From positions 90,439-154,438 of the forward strand of contig NZ_LQOW01000008.1 in assembly GCF_002102185.1 (NCBI RefSeq): DNA of 64,000 bases, in the 5' to 3' direction. Position 1 is the first letter of the stretch, and each line of letters opens with the position of its first letter. Source of the DNA: Mycobacterium fragae. Its GTDB lineage: Bacteria; Actinomycetota; Actinomycetes; Mycobacteriales; Mycobacteriaceae. This document shows, piece after piece, positions 9,380 to 18,377 of the stretch. Under the pieces are notes generated by a model that was given only the letters and a program-made list of their open reading frames with translations, was not told the DNA's origin and did no database searches. Both the position numbers and the translations under genes were made by a program.

Positions 9380-10389
9380 GCCGGCACGTCGTAGAACTGA
9401 GTCGCCCATTTGCGCAGCGTCATATACGGTTTCGCATCCTGCTTGGCCAGGGGTGGACGCTCAACGTAGCGCTGGTAGCGCCAGATCTCCAGGTCGTCCC
9501 AGACGGTCGACAGGAATTGCTGTTCGATACGCTCGCGCAGCGCGTCCGGCGGCACCTCGGAGTCGTCGCCGGGGATTCGCGGCCACCAGATCGAGTAGAA
9601 CAGGTCGGAACACTCGTCGTCGACGGGCGTGCAAGTGAATATCAGCCGATGGTTCTGCATGCCTTCGAAGGCGCTGATCGCCCCACCGAGCCCGAACAAG
9701 TGACTGTGGAACCGCAAGGCCATCTCGTCGGGGTCGTCGCTGCTTGCATCCGGAAAGCCCGCGACGAATTGCCATTCGTGGTCCACGATTTTCCAGTCCA
9801 GCATCCTGGGTGTCACTGTGGCGTGATGCACGTATTGGAAATGGGCACTGTCGGGGGCGTTTTCCGCCACAATCTGCGGGTGCACCGGTTCGCGTTCCAC
9901 CCGCCGGGAGAACTCCGGGTATGCCCGGTAGTAGGCCGCGGGATCGGTTTCGAACTGCGGGAACTTGTAGAAGATGTCCGGCATGTCCCACTGCGGCTCC
10001 TTGCCCTCCGGTTGGTGCCACACGAAGACACACTCATACTGCTCCCGCACCGGGTACACGCGCAGTGTCAGCGCGCGGTTGGGCCGGTCCGGCTGATATG
10101 GAATGAATTTGTTGTTACCATCGGGACCCCAGCGCCAGCCGTGAAACGGGCACTCCACACAGTCGCCCACCACCTTGCCGCCGTGCCCGATGTGTGCGCC
10201 CAGGTGTTTGCAGTGCGCTTCCAGTACGTGCAGCTCACCGGATTCGTCGCGGTAGGCGACCAGGTCTTCGCCGAAGTATCGGAGCGGGCGGACCTCACCG
10301 GTCGGAAACTCCGGCGACCAGCCGATCATGAACCATCCGGTGACCTTCCACGTGAACGGGACCTTCACGGCGGCGCCTTCCACACTCAT
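9376..10389 (-). CDS. Rieske [2Fe-2S] oxygenase, KshA-like
   Basis: Oxygenase component of a Rieske non-heme iron monooxygenase, similar in layout to 3-ketosteroid 9alpha-hydroxylase KshA. Rieske cluster ligands C60-K-H62 and C80-P-F-H83, then WRWGPDG; the mononuclear iron site lies in ENAPDSAHFQYVHH. About 337 aa with this start. A second ATG 51 nt upstream would place the TACTGTA element inside the gene and overlap the divergent promoter, so the inner ATG is preferred, although no strong ribosome site precedes it. No reductase is adjacent. It leads an operon with an isochorismatase-like gene and fadD. Confidence 0.87.
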   Translation of the reverse strand: MSVEGAAVKVPFTWKVTGWFMIGWSPEFPTGEVRPLRYFGEDLVAYRDESGELHVLEAHCKHLGAHIGHGGKVVGDCVECPFHGWRWGPDGNNKFIPYQPDRPNRALTLRVYPVREQYECVFVWHQPEGKEPQWDMPDIFYKFPQFETDPAAYYRAYPEFSRRVEREPVHPQIVAENAPDSAHFQYVHHATVTPRMLDWKIVDHEWQFVAGFPDASSDDPDEMALRFHSHLFGLGGAISAFEGMQNHRLIFTCTPVDDECSDLFYSIWWPRIPGDDSEVPPDALRERIEQQFLSTVWDDLEIWRYQRYVERPPLAKQDAKPYMTLRKWATQFYDVPA

Positions 10390-10407
10390 CGGGCTGATAC
10401 TAAATTC

Positions 10408-10419
10408 GTTACAGTATAG
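10408..10419. promoter_or_regulatory. TACTGTA element in divergent promoter
   Basis: GTTACAGTATAG (reverse CTATACTGTAAC) between the Rieske gene and the divergent NTF2-like gene. It shares TACTGTA with the palindrome upstream of the P450. TATACT on the minus strand could alternatively serve as a -10 box. Confidence 0.5.
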
Positions 10420-10446
10420 ATTTCGGGCCGAGGGAGGCATAGCAGG

Positions 10447-10890
10447 GTGATCGACGAGCTTGAAGCGTTGCGGCAGTTGAAGGCGCGCTACTGCCGTTTC
10501 CTCGATACCAAGGACGCCGAGGGCTGGCGCAGCCTGTTCAGCACCGACGTGGTGGTCACGTTGGACATGGCGGCCTCGACCCGCGGTGCCGACCCGATGA
10601 CGGCCCCGCCTGTCGAGGGCGTGGACAACTTCGTTCCGAGGGTGCTGGCCGGCCTGCAGGACGCGGCCACCATGCATCACTGCCATACCCCGGAGCTCAC
10701 GCTCACCTCGGCTACCAGCGCTTCCGGTATCTGGGCGATGGAAGACTGGATCATCTTCGGCGACGGCCGCGAATTACACGGCGCCGGTCATTACCACGAG
10801 ACGTACGAGAAGCAAGACGGCACTTGGCGGATCAAGACGTTGCATCTGACCCGAACCATCGTGAGGGTGACCGGTGGTGACGAGGACTGA
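10447..10890 (+). CDS. SnoaL/NTF2-like fold protein
   Basis: 147-aa cone-shaped alpha+beta barrel protein of the SnoaL-4 type. It begins with a helix pair, YCRFLDTKDAEGWRSLFSTD, typical of this fold, followed by strands with HHCHTPELTLT and HGAGHYHETYEKQDGTWRIKTLHLTR. Such proteins act as isomerases, hydratases or dehydratases on hydrophobic substrates; ketosteroid isomerase has the same fold. The GTG start has GGGAGG 9 nt upstream. It is divergent from the Rieske oxygenase and first in the plus-strand group with a hydrolase, LLM enzyme and SDR. Confidence 0.8.
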   Translation: MIDELEALRQLKARYCRFLDTKDAEGWRSLFSTDVVVTLDMAASTRGADPMTAPPVEGVDNFVPRVLAGLQDAATMHHCHTPELTLTSATSASGIWAMEDWIIFGDGRELHGAGHYHETYEKQDGTWRIKTLHLTRTIVRVTGGDED

Positions 10891-10920
10891 TCGCGCGCAC
10901 CTCATCGCGCTGGAATACCC

Positions 10921-12048
10921 ATGTCGTTGACGACGCGTGCGGTCGACATCACCCGCGAGCTGAGCCTGGTGGTGCCGCGAACGGTGGCCGGCCTCACCGA
11001 ATCGACGGGCTGGGCCGCGGCGTCGCCTCGCGGAGTGCGACAATTCGGCGAGGTCATGCTCGACGAGCTTGTGCTGGCTGGCTTTTCGCTCTTGAGTGGC
11101 GGTTTGTCGGAACAGGTACGGCCACTGAGCGCATGCGCCGCTGCGGCCGAGGAGCTGTCGACGTTGGGCATTGACCGGGCACACGCCGCCCCAGACCCAT
11201 TGCGGGTGAGCACGATCCGGCGCCGTCGTATCGGCACACTGGCGTACGAGCGCTTGACGTTCGAACACGATCCCGCGCTGCCCCGCACGCTGGAAGCTGC
11301 GGGGCTGGGCGGCCCGGCGACCGCGGTGGTGCACCTGTGCCGGCATCGCGACGGGCCACGGCCCTGGCTGATCTGGGTGCACGGCGCCGGTCAGGGCCGC
11401 CCGGAGGACCTGTTGGTGTCTCGCGCCGGGCGGCTGCAGCGCAGGCTGGGCTTCAACGTTGCTGTGCCGGTCCAGCCCGGTCACGGCAGCCGGCGCGGCC
11501 AGTGGCCGCCTTATCCGGATACGGATCCGCTGATCAATGTCGCAGGCATGATGCGCGCGGTATCAGAGATTCGCGCCGTCGTGCAATGGGTGCAGCGGCA
11601 GGCGAGTGCCGTTGTGGTCTCCGGGGTTTCGATGGGCAGCGCGGTGGCGGCACTGGTTTCACACTTCGAGAAGCGGATCGACGCCGTCGCACTGTTCACC
11701 CCGATCCTGGGCCTCAACGCGATGATCGCGCGCCACTTGGCGCGCTGGGGATCGTCGCGTGATGGCTTCCGGCAGCTGTTGGGATCGCCGGAGGTGGCGC
11801 TGCTGACATCGGTGATCGATCCGCTGAGCGTCGAGCCGGCGCCGCCGCGGCATCGCCGGCTGATCGTCGGAGCGTGGCACGACCGGATGGCGATGCGCGA
11901 GCCGGCCCTCGCGTTGCAGCGGCGGTGGGGCGGTCAGTTCTATTGGTACGACGGCAGCCACGTCGGTCACATCTTCTCCCGGCGCGTGCAGGCGATCTCC
12001 GAGCGATTCCTGCGCGAAGTGGCCACCGGTGAAGGAGTTGCGACTTGA
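10921..12048 (+). CDS. alpha/beta hydrolase
   Basis: 375-aa protein with a helical N-terminal extension of about 130 residues and a C-terminal alpha/beta-hydrolase domain: WLIWVHGAGQGRPED (oxyanion loop), nucleophile elbow VSGVSMGSA (GxSxG), an IVGAWHDRM acid region and a GSHVGHIF His segment. The complete set suggests an active esterase or lipase-like enzyme. It overlaps the TTG start of the next gene by 4 nt and follows the NTF2-like gene by 30 bp, so it sits in the plus-strand catabolic operon. Substrate unknown. Confidence 0.85.
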   Translation: MSLTTRAVDITRELSLVVPRTVAGLTESTGWAAASPRGVRQFGEVMLDELVLAGFSLLSGGLSEQVRPLSACAAAAEELSTLGIDRAHAAPDPLRVSTIRRRRIGTLAYERLTFEHDPALPRTLEAAGLGGPATAVVHLCRHRDGPRPWLIWVHGAGQGRPEDLLVSRAGRLQRRLGFNVAVPVQPGHGSRRGQWPPYPDTDPLINVAGMMRAVSEIRAVVQWVQRQASAVVVSGVSMGSAVAALVSHFEKRIDAVALFTPILGLNAMIARHLARWGSSRDGFRQLLGSPEVALLTSVIDPLSVEPAPPRHRRLIVGAWHDRMAMREPALALQRRWGGQFYWYDGSHVGHIFSRRVQAISERFLREVATGEGVAT

Positions 12049-13091
12049 CCGATCGGATCCTTGACGAATTGGGCTACTACTTGTTGGCGGGCGCCGGCGG
12101 GGAAGGTCCGGCATCCTTGATGGATGAGGCCCGCCGCGGGGAGGAGTTGGGTTTCGGCACCGCATTCGTTTCCGAACGCTGGAACGTCAAGGAGGCGTCG
12201 TCTCTCGTCGGCGCCGCGTGCGCGGTGACCAGCCGCATGCAGATCGCCACCGCCGCAACCAATCACAACACCCGTCATCCGCTGATCATCGGATCGTGGG
12301 CGACCACGATGCATCGCCTCTCCGGTGGCCGGTTCACGCTGGGCATCGGCCGCGGCATCGGCCCCATCTACAGCGCGTTCGGCATTCCGGCGGTAATGAC
12401 CGCGCAGATGGAGGATTGGGCCCAGGTCATGCGCCGTTTGTGGCACGGCGAGGTGATCTTCAACCACGACGGCCCGATGGGCAAGTACCCGGTGCTGTTC
12501 CTCGATCCGGACTTCAATGAGGACATCCGACTGGCATTGGTGGCGTTCGGGCCCAAGTCGCTTGCGCTCGGAGGACGCGTTTTCGACGACGTCATCCTTC
12601 ATACCTACTTCACCCCGGAGACGTTGCAGCGCTGCGTCAAGACCGTCAAAGAGGCCGCGGAGCAGGCTGGCCGTGATCCGGACACGGTGCGGGTGTGGTC
12701 GTGCTTTGCGACGGTCGGCGACCACCTTCCCGAGCCTTTGCGGCTGAAGAAGACCGTCGCCCGGCTGGCCACCTACCTTCAGGGTTACGGCGATTTGATG
12801 GTGCGGACGAATGGTTGGGATCCCGCTGTGCTGCAACGATTCCGGGACGACCCCGTGGTGACCTCGATTCCCGGCGGAATCGACCACAAGGCCACGGCCG
12901 AGCAGATCGAGCACATCGCTGGATTGATTCCAGACGAATGGCTGGAACCGTCGGCCACCGGGTCAGCGCAGCAGTGCGTGGAACGCATTCGCAGGGAGTT
13001 CGACTACGGCGCCGACGCGGTGATCATGCACGGCGCAACGCCCGACGAACTGCAACCCGTCGTCGCCGCGTACCGCGCCGTGCAACCATGA
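12045..13091 (+). CDS. LLM-class F420-dependent oxidoreductase
   Basis: 348-aa TIM-barrel protein of the bacterial luciferase family, which in mycobacteria usually uses coenzyme F420 for hydride transfer. Family marks: ARRGEELGFGTAFVSERWN, ATNHNTRHPLIIGSWATTMHRLSGGRFTLGIGRG, and a C-terminal GSAQQCVERIRREFDYGADAV segment. The start is TTG, chosen because the preceding stop overlaps it (TTGA) and GAAGGAG lies at normal distance. It overlaps the SDR start (ATGA). Substrate unknown; probably a ketone or alcohol intermediate of the surrounding pathway. Confidence 0.88.
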   Translation: MTDRILDELGYYLLAGAGGEGPASLMDEARRGEELGFGTAFVSERWNVKEASSLVGAACAVTSRMQIATAATNHNTRHPLIIGSWATTMHRLSGGRFTLGIGRGIGPIYSAFGIPAVMTAQMEDWAQVMRRLWHGEVIFNHDGPMGKYPVLFLDPDFNEDIRLALVAFGPKSLALGGRVFDDVILHTYFTPETLQRCVKTVKEAAEQAGRDPDTVRVWSCFATVGDHLPEPLRLKKTVARLATYLQGYGDLMVRTNGWDPAVLQRFRDDPVVTSIPGGIDHKATAEQIEHIAGLIPDEWLEPSATGSAQQCVERIRREFDYGADAVIMHGATPDELQPVVAAYRAVQP

Positions 13092-13932
13092 GAGCTATGT
13101 CGCAGTACTTGCAGGACAAGGTCATCATCGTGACCGGCGCAGCCAGCGGCTTCGGCAAGCTGATTTCGGAAAAGTGCGCCGCCGGTGGCGCGCGGGTCGT
13201 CGGTGTGGACGTCAACGCCGAAGGCCTGAACGAGGTTTTCGAGGGTATCTGGGCCGCGGGTTTCCAAGCCACCACGCATGTCGCAGACGTCGCCGACATG
13301 GTCCAGGTCAAGGCCGCGGCCCGACACGCCGTCGACACTTACGGCGCCATCGACGTGATTGTGAACAACGCAGGTGTGATGCCGCTGGCGTTCTTCGCCG
13401 ACCACGAACGCGCCTGGGAGAGATGGCACAATGCGATCGACATCAACATCAAAGGCGTCGTGAACGGCATATCGGCCGTCTACGACACGATGATCGAGCA
13501 GGGCCGAGGCCACGTCGTCAACATTTCGTCCATCTACGGCAACGCCGGAACCGAGGGCTCCGGCGTCTACAGCGCCACCAAGGCGGCGGTGGACGTGCTC
13601 TCCGATTCGTTGCGGGTCGAGGCCCAGGGCAGGATCAAGGTGACCACGGTCAAGCCGACCGGTGTCCTGGGGACCAATCTCGCCAGCGGAGTCGTCAACG
13701 AAGCGGCGGCCGTCGGCATCGTCGGGCACAAAGCCGCTCAGTTCTTGGAGAACGTCGGCAACTTGCAGAACGGGGCCCTTCGATCCGAGCAGACCGACGT
13801 CGACTCGATGGAGTACTGGCTGATCACCCCGATGACCTGGCCGACGCGGTGGTGCACGTCATCGACCAGCCCTGGGGAATCAACATCAGCGACATCACGG
13901 TGCGGGCGAGCGGCGAGGACTACGTCTACTGA
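13088..13932 (+). pseudogene. short-chain dehydrogenase/reductase, frameshifted near C-terminus
   Basis: Classical SDR: NAD(P) motif TGAASGFG, NNAGV, Ser in NISSIYG, and catalytic Y-S-A-T-K. The reading frame is normal up to MEYWLITP, then switches at a CCCC run (13827-13830). The other frame continues with a perfectly good SDR end (DDLADAVVHVIDQPWG... to EDYVY, stop at 13932). One missing C would explain it. This is either a sequencing indel or a recent mutation that replaces the last 33 or so residues with an unrelated tail. The start ATG overlaps the LLM gene stop; a second in-frame ATG lies 9 nt on. Confidence 0.8.
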
Positions 13933-13954
13933 CCCGTCTGCACGCGCCAGCTCG

Positions 13955-15451
13955 TTACGGCACGATGACGGTGCGGCTCACCGGTTCTGCGGCGGCTTGT
14001 CGGCTGTGGATACCTCGCTTGAGGGAAGCAAGCAGCGCATCACGCGTCTCGCGAGGGTCGATCAATTCGTCGAAACCCATGTGTTCGGCCGACCGGTACG
14101 ACGCCTGCAGCTCCGCATTTCGCAGCTTGGCGGACAAGTCTTCGCCCGCGTGCGACGCGCGGCTCAGCGCCGCCGCGCTCATGGCACCCATCGTCGCGCC
14201 GGGATAGGCGAAAGTCGCCACCTGGTCGTCGAACCCCAACAGTGACATGACCATCGAGCCGAACCCGTAGGCCTTGCGCAGCGTGAGGTGCAGCTTCAAG
14301 GTGGTCGCCGCGGTCTGGGCGGCGAACATCCGCGCGCCGGCCCGCAGCACGCCCTCGCGCTCGGACCGGCTGCCCGGCAGCATGCCGGGGTTGTCGGCGA
14401 GGAAGACGATCGGCAGGTGAAACGAGTCGGCCACCATGATGAAGTGCGCCGCCTTGTCGGCGGCATCGGCGTCGATCGAGCCGGCCAGCACCTGGGGTTG
14501 ATTGGCCACCACCGCTACCGGATGACCACCCAGATGGGCCAGCGCGCAGATGATCGCCTTGCCGAACTGCGGCTGAACCTCGAACCAATCCGGCCGATCG
14601 AAGATCACGTCGAGCACCGCGCGCATGTCATAGATGCGCCGGTTGTCCCGGGAGACGATGTCGAGCAACTCGGGCGTGGGCCGTGCTCCGCTCGTTTCGT
14701 CCGCGGGCAGCTGCGAGGGGTAGGACCAGGCGCTCGGCGGGAAGTACGACAGGTAGCGGCGAATGTCTTCCAGCACGGCCTCGTCATCTTCGGCGACGTT
14801 GTGAATCACCCCGCTGGGCAAAGCGACGTCCGGTCCGCCGAGGTCCTCCTTCGAAATATCTTCTCCGGTGGACTCTTTGACGACGGGAGGTCCGGCGGTG
14901 AAGATCGCGCCCTGCGCGCTCATGATCCGAAAGTCACACACCGGAGCCACCAATGCGCCGTGTCCCGCGGACGGGCCGAGCACCGCGGAGACGGTCGGAA
15001 CCCTGCCTGAGCACCGCGTCTGGGCGAGCAGGTCGGTCGGGGTGCGTCCGTAGTGACCGCCGGTGGGACGAAAGCCGGCGCCTTCCAACAGCATCACCAG
15101 CGGAATTTTGTCGCGTAGCGCCAGTTCCGCGATGCGGTAGCGCTTGGAGTTGCCCCCGGGCCCGATGCTGCCGGCCATCGTGGTGAAATCCTCGGCGCCC
15201 ACCATCACCGGCGAGCCGTTGACCACACCCGAGCCGACGACGATCCCGTCGGCCGCGATCTCGCCACCGACGAGCGTGCCGAGTTCGCGGAACGTGCCCG
15301 GGTCGAGGAGCCGGTTGATCCGCGCCCGGGCGTCGAGTTTGCCCTTGCCGCGGTGTTTGGCAAGCCGTTCGGGACCGCCCATCGCCCACGTGTGCTGGCG
15401 GCGACGGCCGAGGTCGTCGAGCGTCTCCTCCCAGTCGGGGGACTTTGTCAT
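13955..15451 (-). CDS. acyl-CoA carboxylase-type carboxyltransferase (AccD-like)
   Basis: 498-aa crotonase-fold carboxyltransferase of the AccD/propionyl-CoA carboxylase beta type. The N-terminal half has KLDARARINRLLDPGTF and oxyanion region LLEGAGFRPTGGHYGR; the C-terminal half has LADNPGMLPGS and AYPGATMGAM, the acyl-CoA and biotin sites of the family. GAGGA lies upstream of the ATG (MTKSPDWEE). No biotin carboxylase gene is adjacent, so the alpha subunit must come from elsewhere or the protein acts as a decarboxylase-like variant. It is divergent from a PNPOx-like gene with a TACTGTA element between them. Confidence 0.87.
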   Translation of the reverse strand: MTKSPDWEETLDDLGRRRQHTWAMGGPERLAKHRGKGKLDARARINRLLDPGTFRELGTLVGGEIAADGIVVGSGVVNGSPVMVGAEDFTTMAGSIGPGGNSKRYRIAELALRDKIPLVMLLEGAGFRPTGGHYGRTPTDLLAQTRCSGRVPTVSAVLGPSAGHGALVAPVCDFRIMSAQGAIFTAGPPVVKESTGEDISKEDLGGPDVALPSGVIHNVAEDDEAVLEDIRRYLSYFPPSAWSYPSQLPADETSGARPTPELLDIVSRDNRRIYDMRAVLDVIFDRPDWFEVQPQFGKAIICALAHLGGHPVAVVANQPQVLAGSIDADAADKAAHFIMVADSFHLPIVFLADNPGMLPGSRSEREGVLRAGARMFAAQTAATTLKLHLTLRKAYGFGSMVMSLLGFDDQVATFAYPGATMGAMSAAALSRASHAGEDLSAKLRNAELQASYRSAEHMGFDELIDPRETRDALLASLKRGIHSRQAAAEPVSRTVIVP

Positions 15452-15490
15452 CCGCAGGTCCTCACTCGTCGGCCGACAGGTACCGAAGTG

Positions 15491-15500
15491 CTTACTGTAG
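15491..15500. promoter_or_regulatory. TACTGTA element in divergent promoter
   Basis: CTTACTGTAG between the carboxyltransferase gene and the divergent PNPOx-like gene. It shares the heptamer found in the P450, Rieske, LLM and FadE promoters of this window. Confidence 0.5.
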
Positions 15501-15558
15501 CCTCTGCGAGAGGTGCGCGGCCACCGGCCATGCCACCAACGGAGGATGGAGCGCTGCG

Positions 15559-16017
15559 ATGACAATCCGGTTGACGGTGGACGAGGCGTGGGAAGTAGTC
15601 GAATCGGCGCATACCGGGATTTTCACCACCCTGCGACGAGACGGAATGCCGATCGCGTTACCCGTGTGGTTTGTGGTCGAAGATCGCAGTATCGCGATGA
15701 TGACGCCGGCCGGCACCAAGAAGATCGCCCGGATCCGGCACGATCCCCGGGCATCGTTCCTGGTGGAATCGGGAGAACGCTGGTCCGAGTTGCGCGGGGT
15801 CCACTTCACCGGACGTGTCGAGGTCGTCGAGGATACCGCGGCCACTTCCCGAATCGAGGCCACCGTCAACGCGAAGTACGCGGCGTTTCGCCCACCCGTC
15901 GCAAACCTGCCCGCGGCGACCCAGGCCTACTACGCGAAACAGGTATTTTTGCGCTTCGTGCCCGAGGGTCGAATTCTGACATGGGACAACGCCCGCATCG
16001 CGATGAAGCAGTCATAG
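15559..16017 (+). CDS. PNPOx-like split-barrel, probably F420- or flavin-binding protein
   Basis: 152-aa split beta-barrel protein of the pyridoxamine-phosphate-oxidase/F420 reductase class. It opens with EAWEVVESAHTGIFTTLRRDGMPIALPVWFVVED, the usual cofactor-barrel start, followed by TKKIARIRHDPRASFLVESG and LRGVHFTGRVEVVED. Mycobacterial members reduce substrates with F420H2 or bind flavin or heme; which applies here cannot be read. GGAGG and GGAG lie upstream of the ATG. Probably co-regulated with the LLM enzyme that follows after its own promoter. Confidence 0.82.
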   Translation: MTIRLTVDEAWEVVESAHTGIFTTLRRDGMPIALPVWFVVEDRSIAMMTPAGTKKIARIRHDPRASFLVESGERWSELRGVHFTGRVEVVEDTAATSRIEATVNAKYAAFRPPVANLPAATQAYYAKQVFLRFVPEGRILTWDNARIAMKQS

Positions 16018-16082
16018 CGAAGTAGCTGATGTCGCAGCGCTTTTGCCGTTGCGCGGCCGTCGGCATTGACCCTACCGAATAG

Positions 16083-16093
16083 CTTACTGTAAC
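16083..16093 (+). promoter_or_regulatory. TACTGTA element / possible leaderless -10
   Basis: CTTACTGTAAC ends 9 bp before the start codon of the LLM gene, which has no visible ribosome site. TACTGT also fits the mycobacterial -10 pattern TAnnnT, so the element may be an operator over a leaderless promoter or simply its -10 box. Confidence 0.5.
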
Positions 16094-16102
16094 TTCTCGA
16101 GT

Positions 16103-17125
16103 ATGACGCCCGGGCGCGGCCTCAAGATCGACGGGGGGATCTTCAGCGACCTTGCCCGCGTCCCCGCGCTGGCCGCCGATCTCGAGCAACAGGGCTACGA
16201 CGGATGCTGGTCAGCAGAGACCAACCATGATCCGTTCCTGCCGCTGGCACTGGCCGCCGAGCACACGTCGAAAATCGAGCTCGGCACCAGCATCGCAGTG
16301 GCATTCGCCCGTAACCCGATGACAGTCGCCAACATTGGGTGGGACCTGCAGACCTACTCGCAGGGGCGGTTCATCCTCGGACTCGGCACCCAAATCAAGC
16401 CGCACATCGAAAAACGATTCAGCATGCCATGGAGTCATCCGGTTCGTCGCATGCGCGAATTCGTGCTGGCGCTGCATGCGATCTGGTCGGCGTGGAATGA
16501 CGGTGCCAGGCTGCACTTCGAGGGCGAGTTCTATACGCACAAGCTCATGACGCCGATGTTCGCGCCTGAGCCGCAGCCGTTTTCCGCGCCGAAGATCTTC
16601 ATCGCCGCGGTGGGCGAAGCGATGACCGAGATGTGCGGCGAGGTCGCCGACGGCATGCTCGGCCACGCGTTCACAACGAAGCGTTATCTCGAGGACGTGA
16701 CCATGCCAGCCCTGCTGCGCGGCTTGCAGCGCTCCGGTCGGGATCGGCGCGAGTTCCAGCTGTCCTTCCCGATGTTCGTCGTGACCGGTGACACGGACGC
16801 TGAATTCGAAGCCGCCGCTGCCGCCACCCGCAAGCAGATCGCCTTCTACGGATCGACGCCCGCTTATCGCCGGGTACTCGAGCTGCACGGTTGGGGCGAA
16901 TTGCAAACAGAACTGCACCGCCTCTCGCTTGAGGGCGCATGGGACACAATGGGCACGCTGATCGATGACGAGATGCTCGAGGCTTTCGCCGTTGTCGCGC
17001 CGGTCGACAAAGTCGCAGCCGCTCTGCGAAGCCGTTGCGACAGCGTTGTGGACCGCGTGCTGCCGGGCTTTGCGACCGCTTCCAAGGCCACCGTCACCGC
17101 CGTAATGCAAGAGTTGCGCCAGTAA
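16103..17125 (+). CDS. LLM-class F420-dependent oxidoreductase
   Basis: 340-aa luciferase-like TIM barrel. Seen: LKIDGGIFSDLARVPALAADLEQQGYDGCWSAETNHDPFLPLALAAEHTSKI, IAVAFARNPMTVANIGWDLQ, QGRFILGLGTQIKPHIEKRF and a late TGDTDAEFEAAAAATRKQIAFYGSTPAY. It resembles the mycobacterial TIGR03617-type subgroup. The ATG lies 11 nt after a TACTGTA element without a Shine-Dalgarno sequence, suggesting a leaderless mRNA. The P450 gene follows after 10 bp, so oxidoreductase and P450 form an operon. Confidence 0.88.
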   Translation: MTPGRGLKIDGGIFSDLARVPALAADLEQQGYDGCWSAETNHDPFLPLALAAEHTSKIELGTSIAVAFARNPMTVANIGWDLQTYSQGRFILGLGTQIKPHIEKRFSMPWSHPVRRMREFVLALHAIWSAWNDGARLHFEGEFYTHKLMTPMFAPEPQPFSAPKIFIAAVGEAMTEMCGEVADGMLGHAFTTKRYLEDVTMPALLRGLQRSGRDRREFQLSFPMFVVTGDTDAEFEAAAAATRKQIAFYGSTPAYRRVLELHGWGELQTELHRLSLEGAWDTMGTLIDDEMLEAFAVVAPVDKVAAALRSRCDSVVDRVLPGFATASKATVTAVMQELRQ

Positions 17126-17135
17126 GGAGCCGCCG

Positions 17136-18371
17136 ATGAGCACGCCGACGATGGACGACGCCGCCAAGGTCCTTGCCGATCCGCTGGCGTATATCGACGA
17201 GCCGAAGTTGCATGCGGCACTGGCTCATTTGCGCGCCAACGCGCCGGTGTCCTGGGTCGAGGTTCCGAATTATCGGCCCTTTTGGGCAATCACCAAGCAC
17301 GTCGACATCATGGATATCGAACGCGAGAACATGCTGTTCACCAACTGGCCGCGTCCGGTCCTGACGACCGCCGAAGGTGACGACCTGCAAGCCGCCACGG
17401 GGGTACGCACTCTGATCCACATGGATGACCCGCAGCACCGGGAGGTGCGGGCGATCGGCGCGGACTGGTTCCGCCCCAAGGCGATGCGGGCATTGAAGGC
17501 ACGCGTCGATGAACTGGCCAAAATCTATGTCGACAAGATGGTGGCCGCCGGCCCCGAGTGCGACTTTGTGCAGGAGGTCGCGGTCAACCTCCCGCTCTAC
17601 GTGATCATGTCGCTGTTGGGTGTCCCGGAGGCGGATTTCCCGCGCATGCTCAGGCTCACCCAGGAGTTGTTCGGCAGCGACGATGCTGAGTTCAAGCGAG
17701 GCACCACCACCGAGGACCAAACCGCGGTGCTGCTCGACATGTTCCAGTATTTCAGCGCGGTGACCGCGTCGCGGCGCGAACATCCAACCGAAGACTTGGC
17801 CTCGGCGATCGCCAATGCGCGCATCAACGGCGAGCCGTTGTCGGACATCGACACCGTGTCGTACTACCTCATCGTCGCTGCGGCCGGGCATGACACCACG
17901 AGCGCGACAATCTCCGGGGGCCTGCACGCTCTGATCGAAAACCCGGACCAGCTTGAGCGGCTGCGCAAAGATCCAGGATTGGTGCCGCTGGCCACCGAGG
18001 AGATGATCCGCTGGGCCACTCCGGTCAAGGCGTTCATGCGCACCGCCGCGGAGGACACCATGGTGCACGGGGTGCCGATCGCTGCGGGGGAGTCGGTGCT
18101 GTTGTCCTATGTGTCGGCCAACCGCGACGAGGACGTGTTCGAGGATCCATTCCGCTTCGACGTCGGCCGGGATCCCAACAAGCATCTGGCATTCGGGTAC
18201 GGCGTGCATTTCTGCCTGGGCGCCGCGCTGGCACGCATGGAGGTCAACAGCTTCTTCAGCGAGTTGCTGCCTCGGCTGAAATCCATTGAACTGACCGGTG
18301 AGCCGCAGTTCACCGCAACGACATTCGTCGGCGGCCTGAAACACCTGCCGGTTCGATACTCATGCCGCTGA
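17136..18371 (+). CDS. cytochrome P450
   Basis: 411-aa soluble P450, different in subfamily from the other two here: I-helix AAAGHDTTSA, ExxR as EEMIR, heme loop FGYGVHFCLGAALARME with Cys360. AAGGAG precedes the ATG. Co-transcribed with the upstream LLM oxidoreductase. It resembles CYP125/142-neighbourhood enzymes only in general family features, and no substrate can be assigned. The stop lies 6 bp from that of the convergent phosphoesterase. Confidence 0.93.
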   Translation: MSTPTMDDAAKVLADPLAYIDEPKLHAALAHLRANAPVSWVEVPNYRPFWAITKHVDIMDIERENMLFTNWPRPVLTTAEGDDLQAATGVRTLIHMDDPQHREVRAIGADWFRPKAMRALKARVDELAKIYVDKMVAAGPECDFVQEVAVNLPLYVIMSLLGVPEADFPRMLRLTQELFGSDDAEFKRGTTTEDQTAVLLDMFQYFSAVTASRREHPTEDLASAIANARINGEPLSDIDTVSYYLIVAAAGHDTTSATISGGLHALIENPDQLERLRKDPGLVPLATEEMIRWATPVKAFMRTAAEDTMVHGVPIAAGESVLLSYVSANRDEDVFEDPFRFDVGRDPNKHLAFGYGVHFCLGAALARMEVNSFFSELLPRLKSIELTGEPQFTATTFVGGLKHLPVRYSCR

Positions 18372-18377
18372 GTTTTC

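Noticed and set aside
13088..13932. Programmed ribosomal frameshift in the SDR gene
   Set aside because: No slippery heptamer or downstream stem seen; a single-base indel in a C run is simpler.
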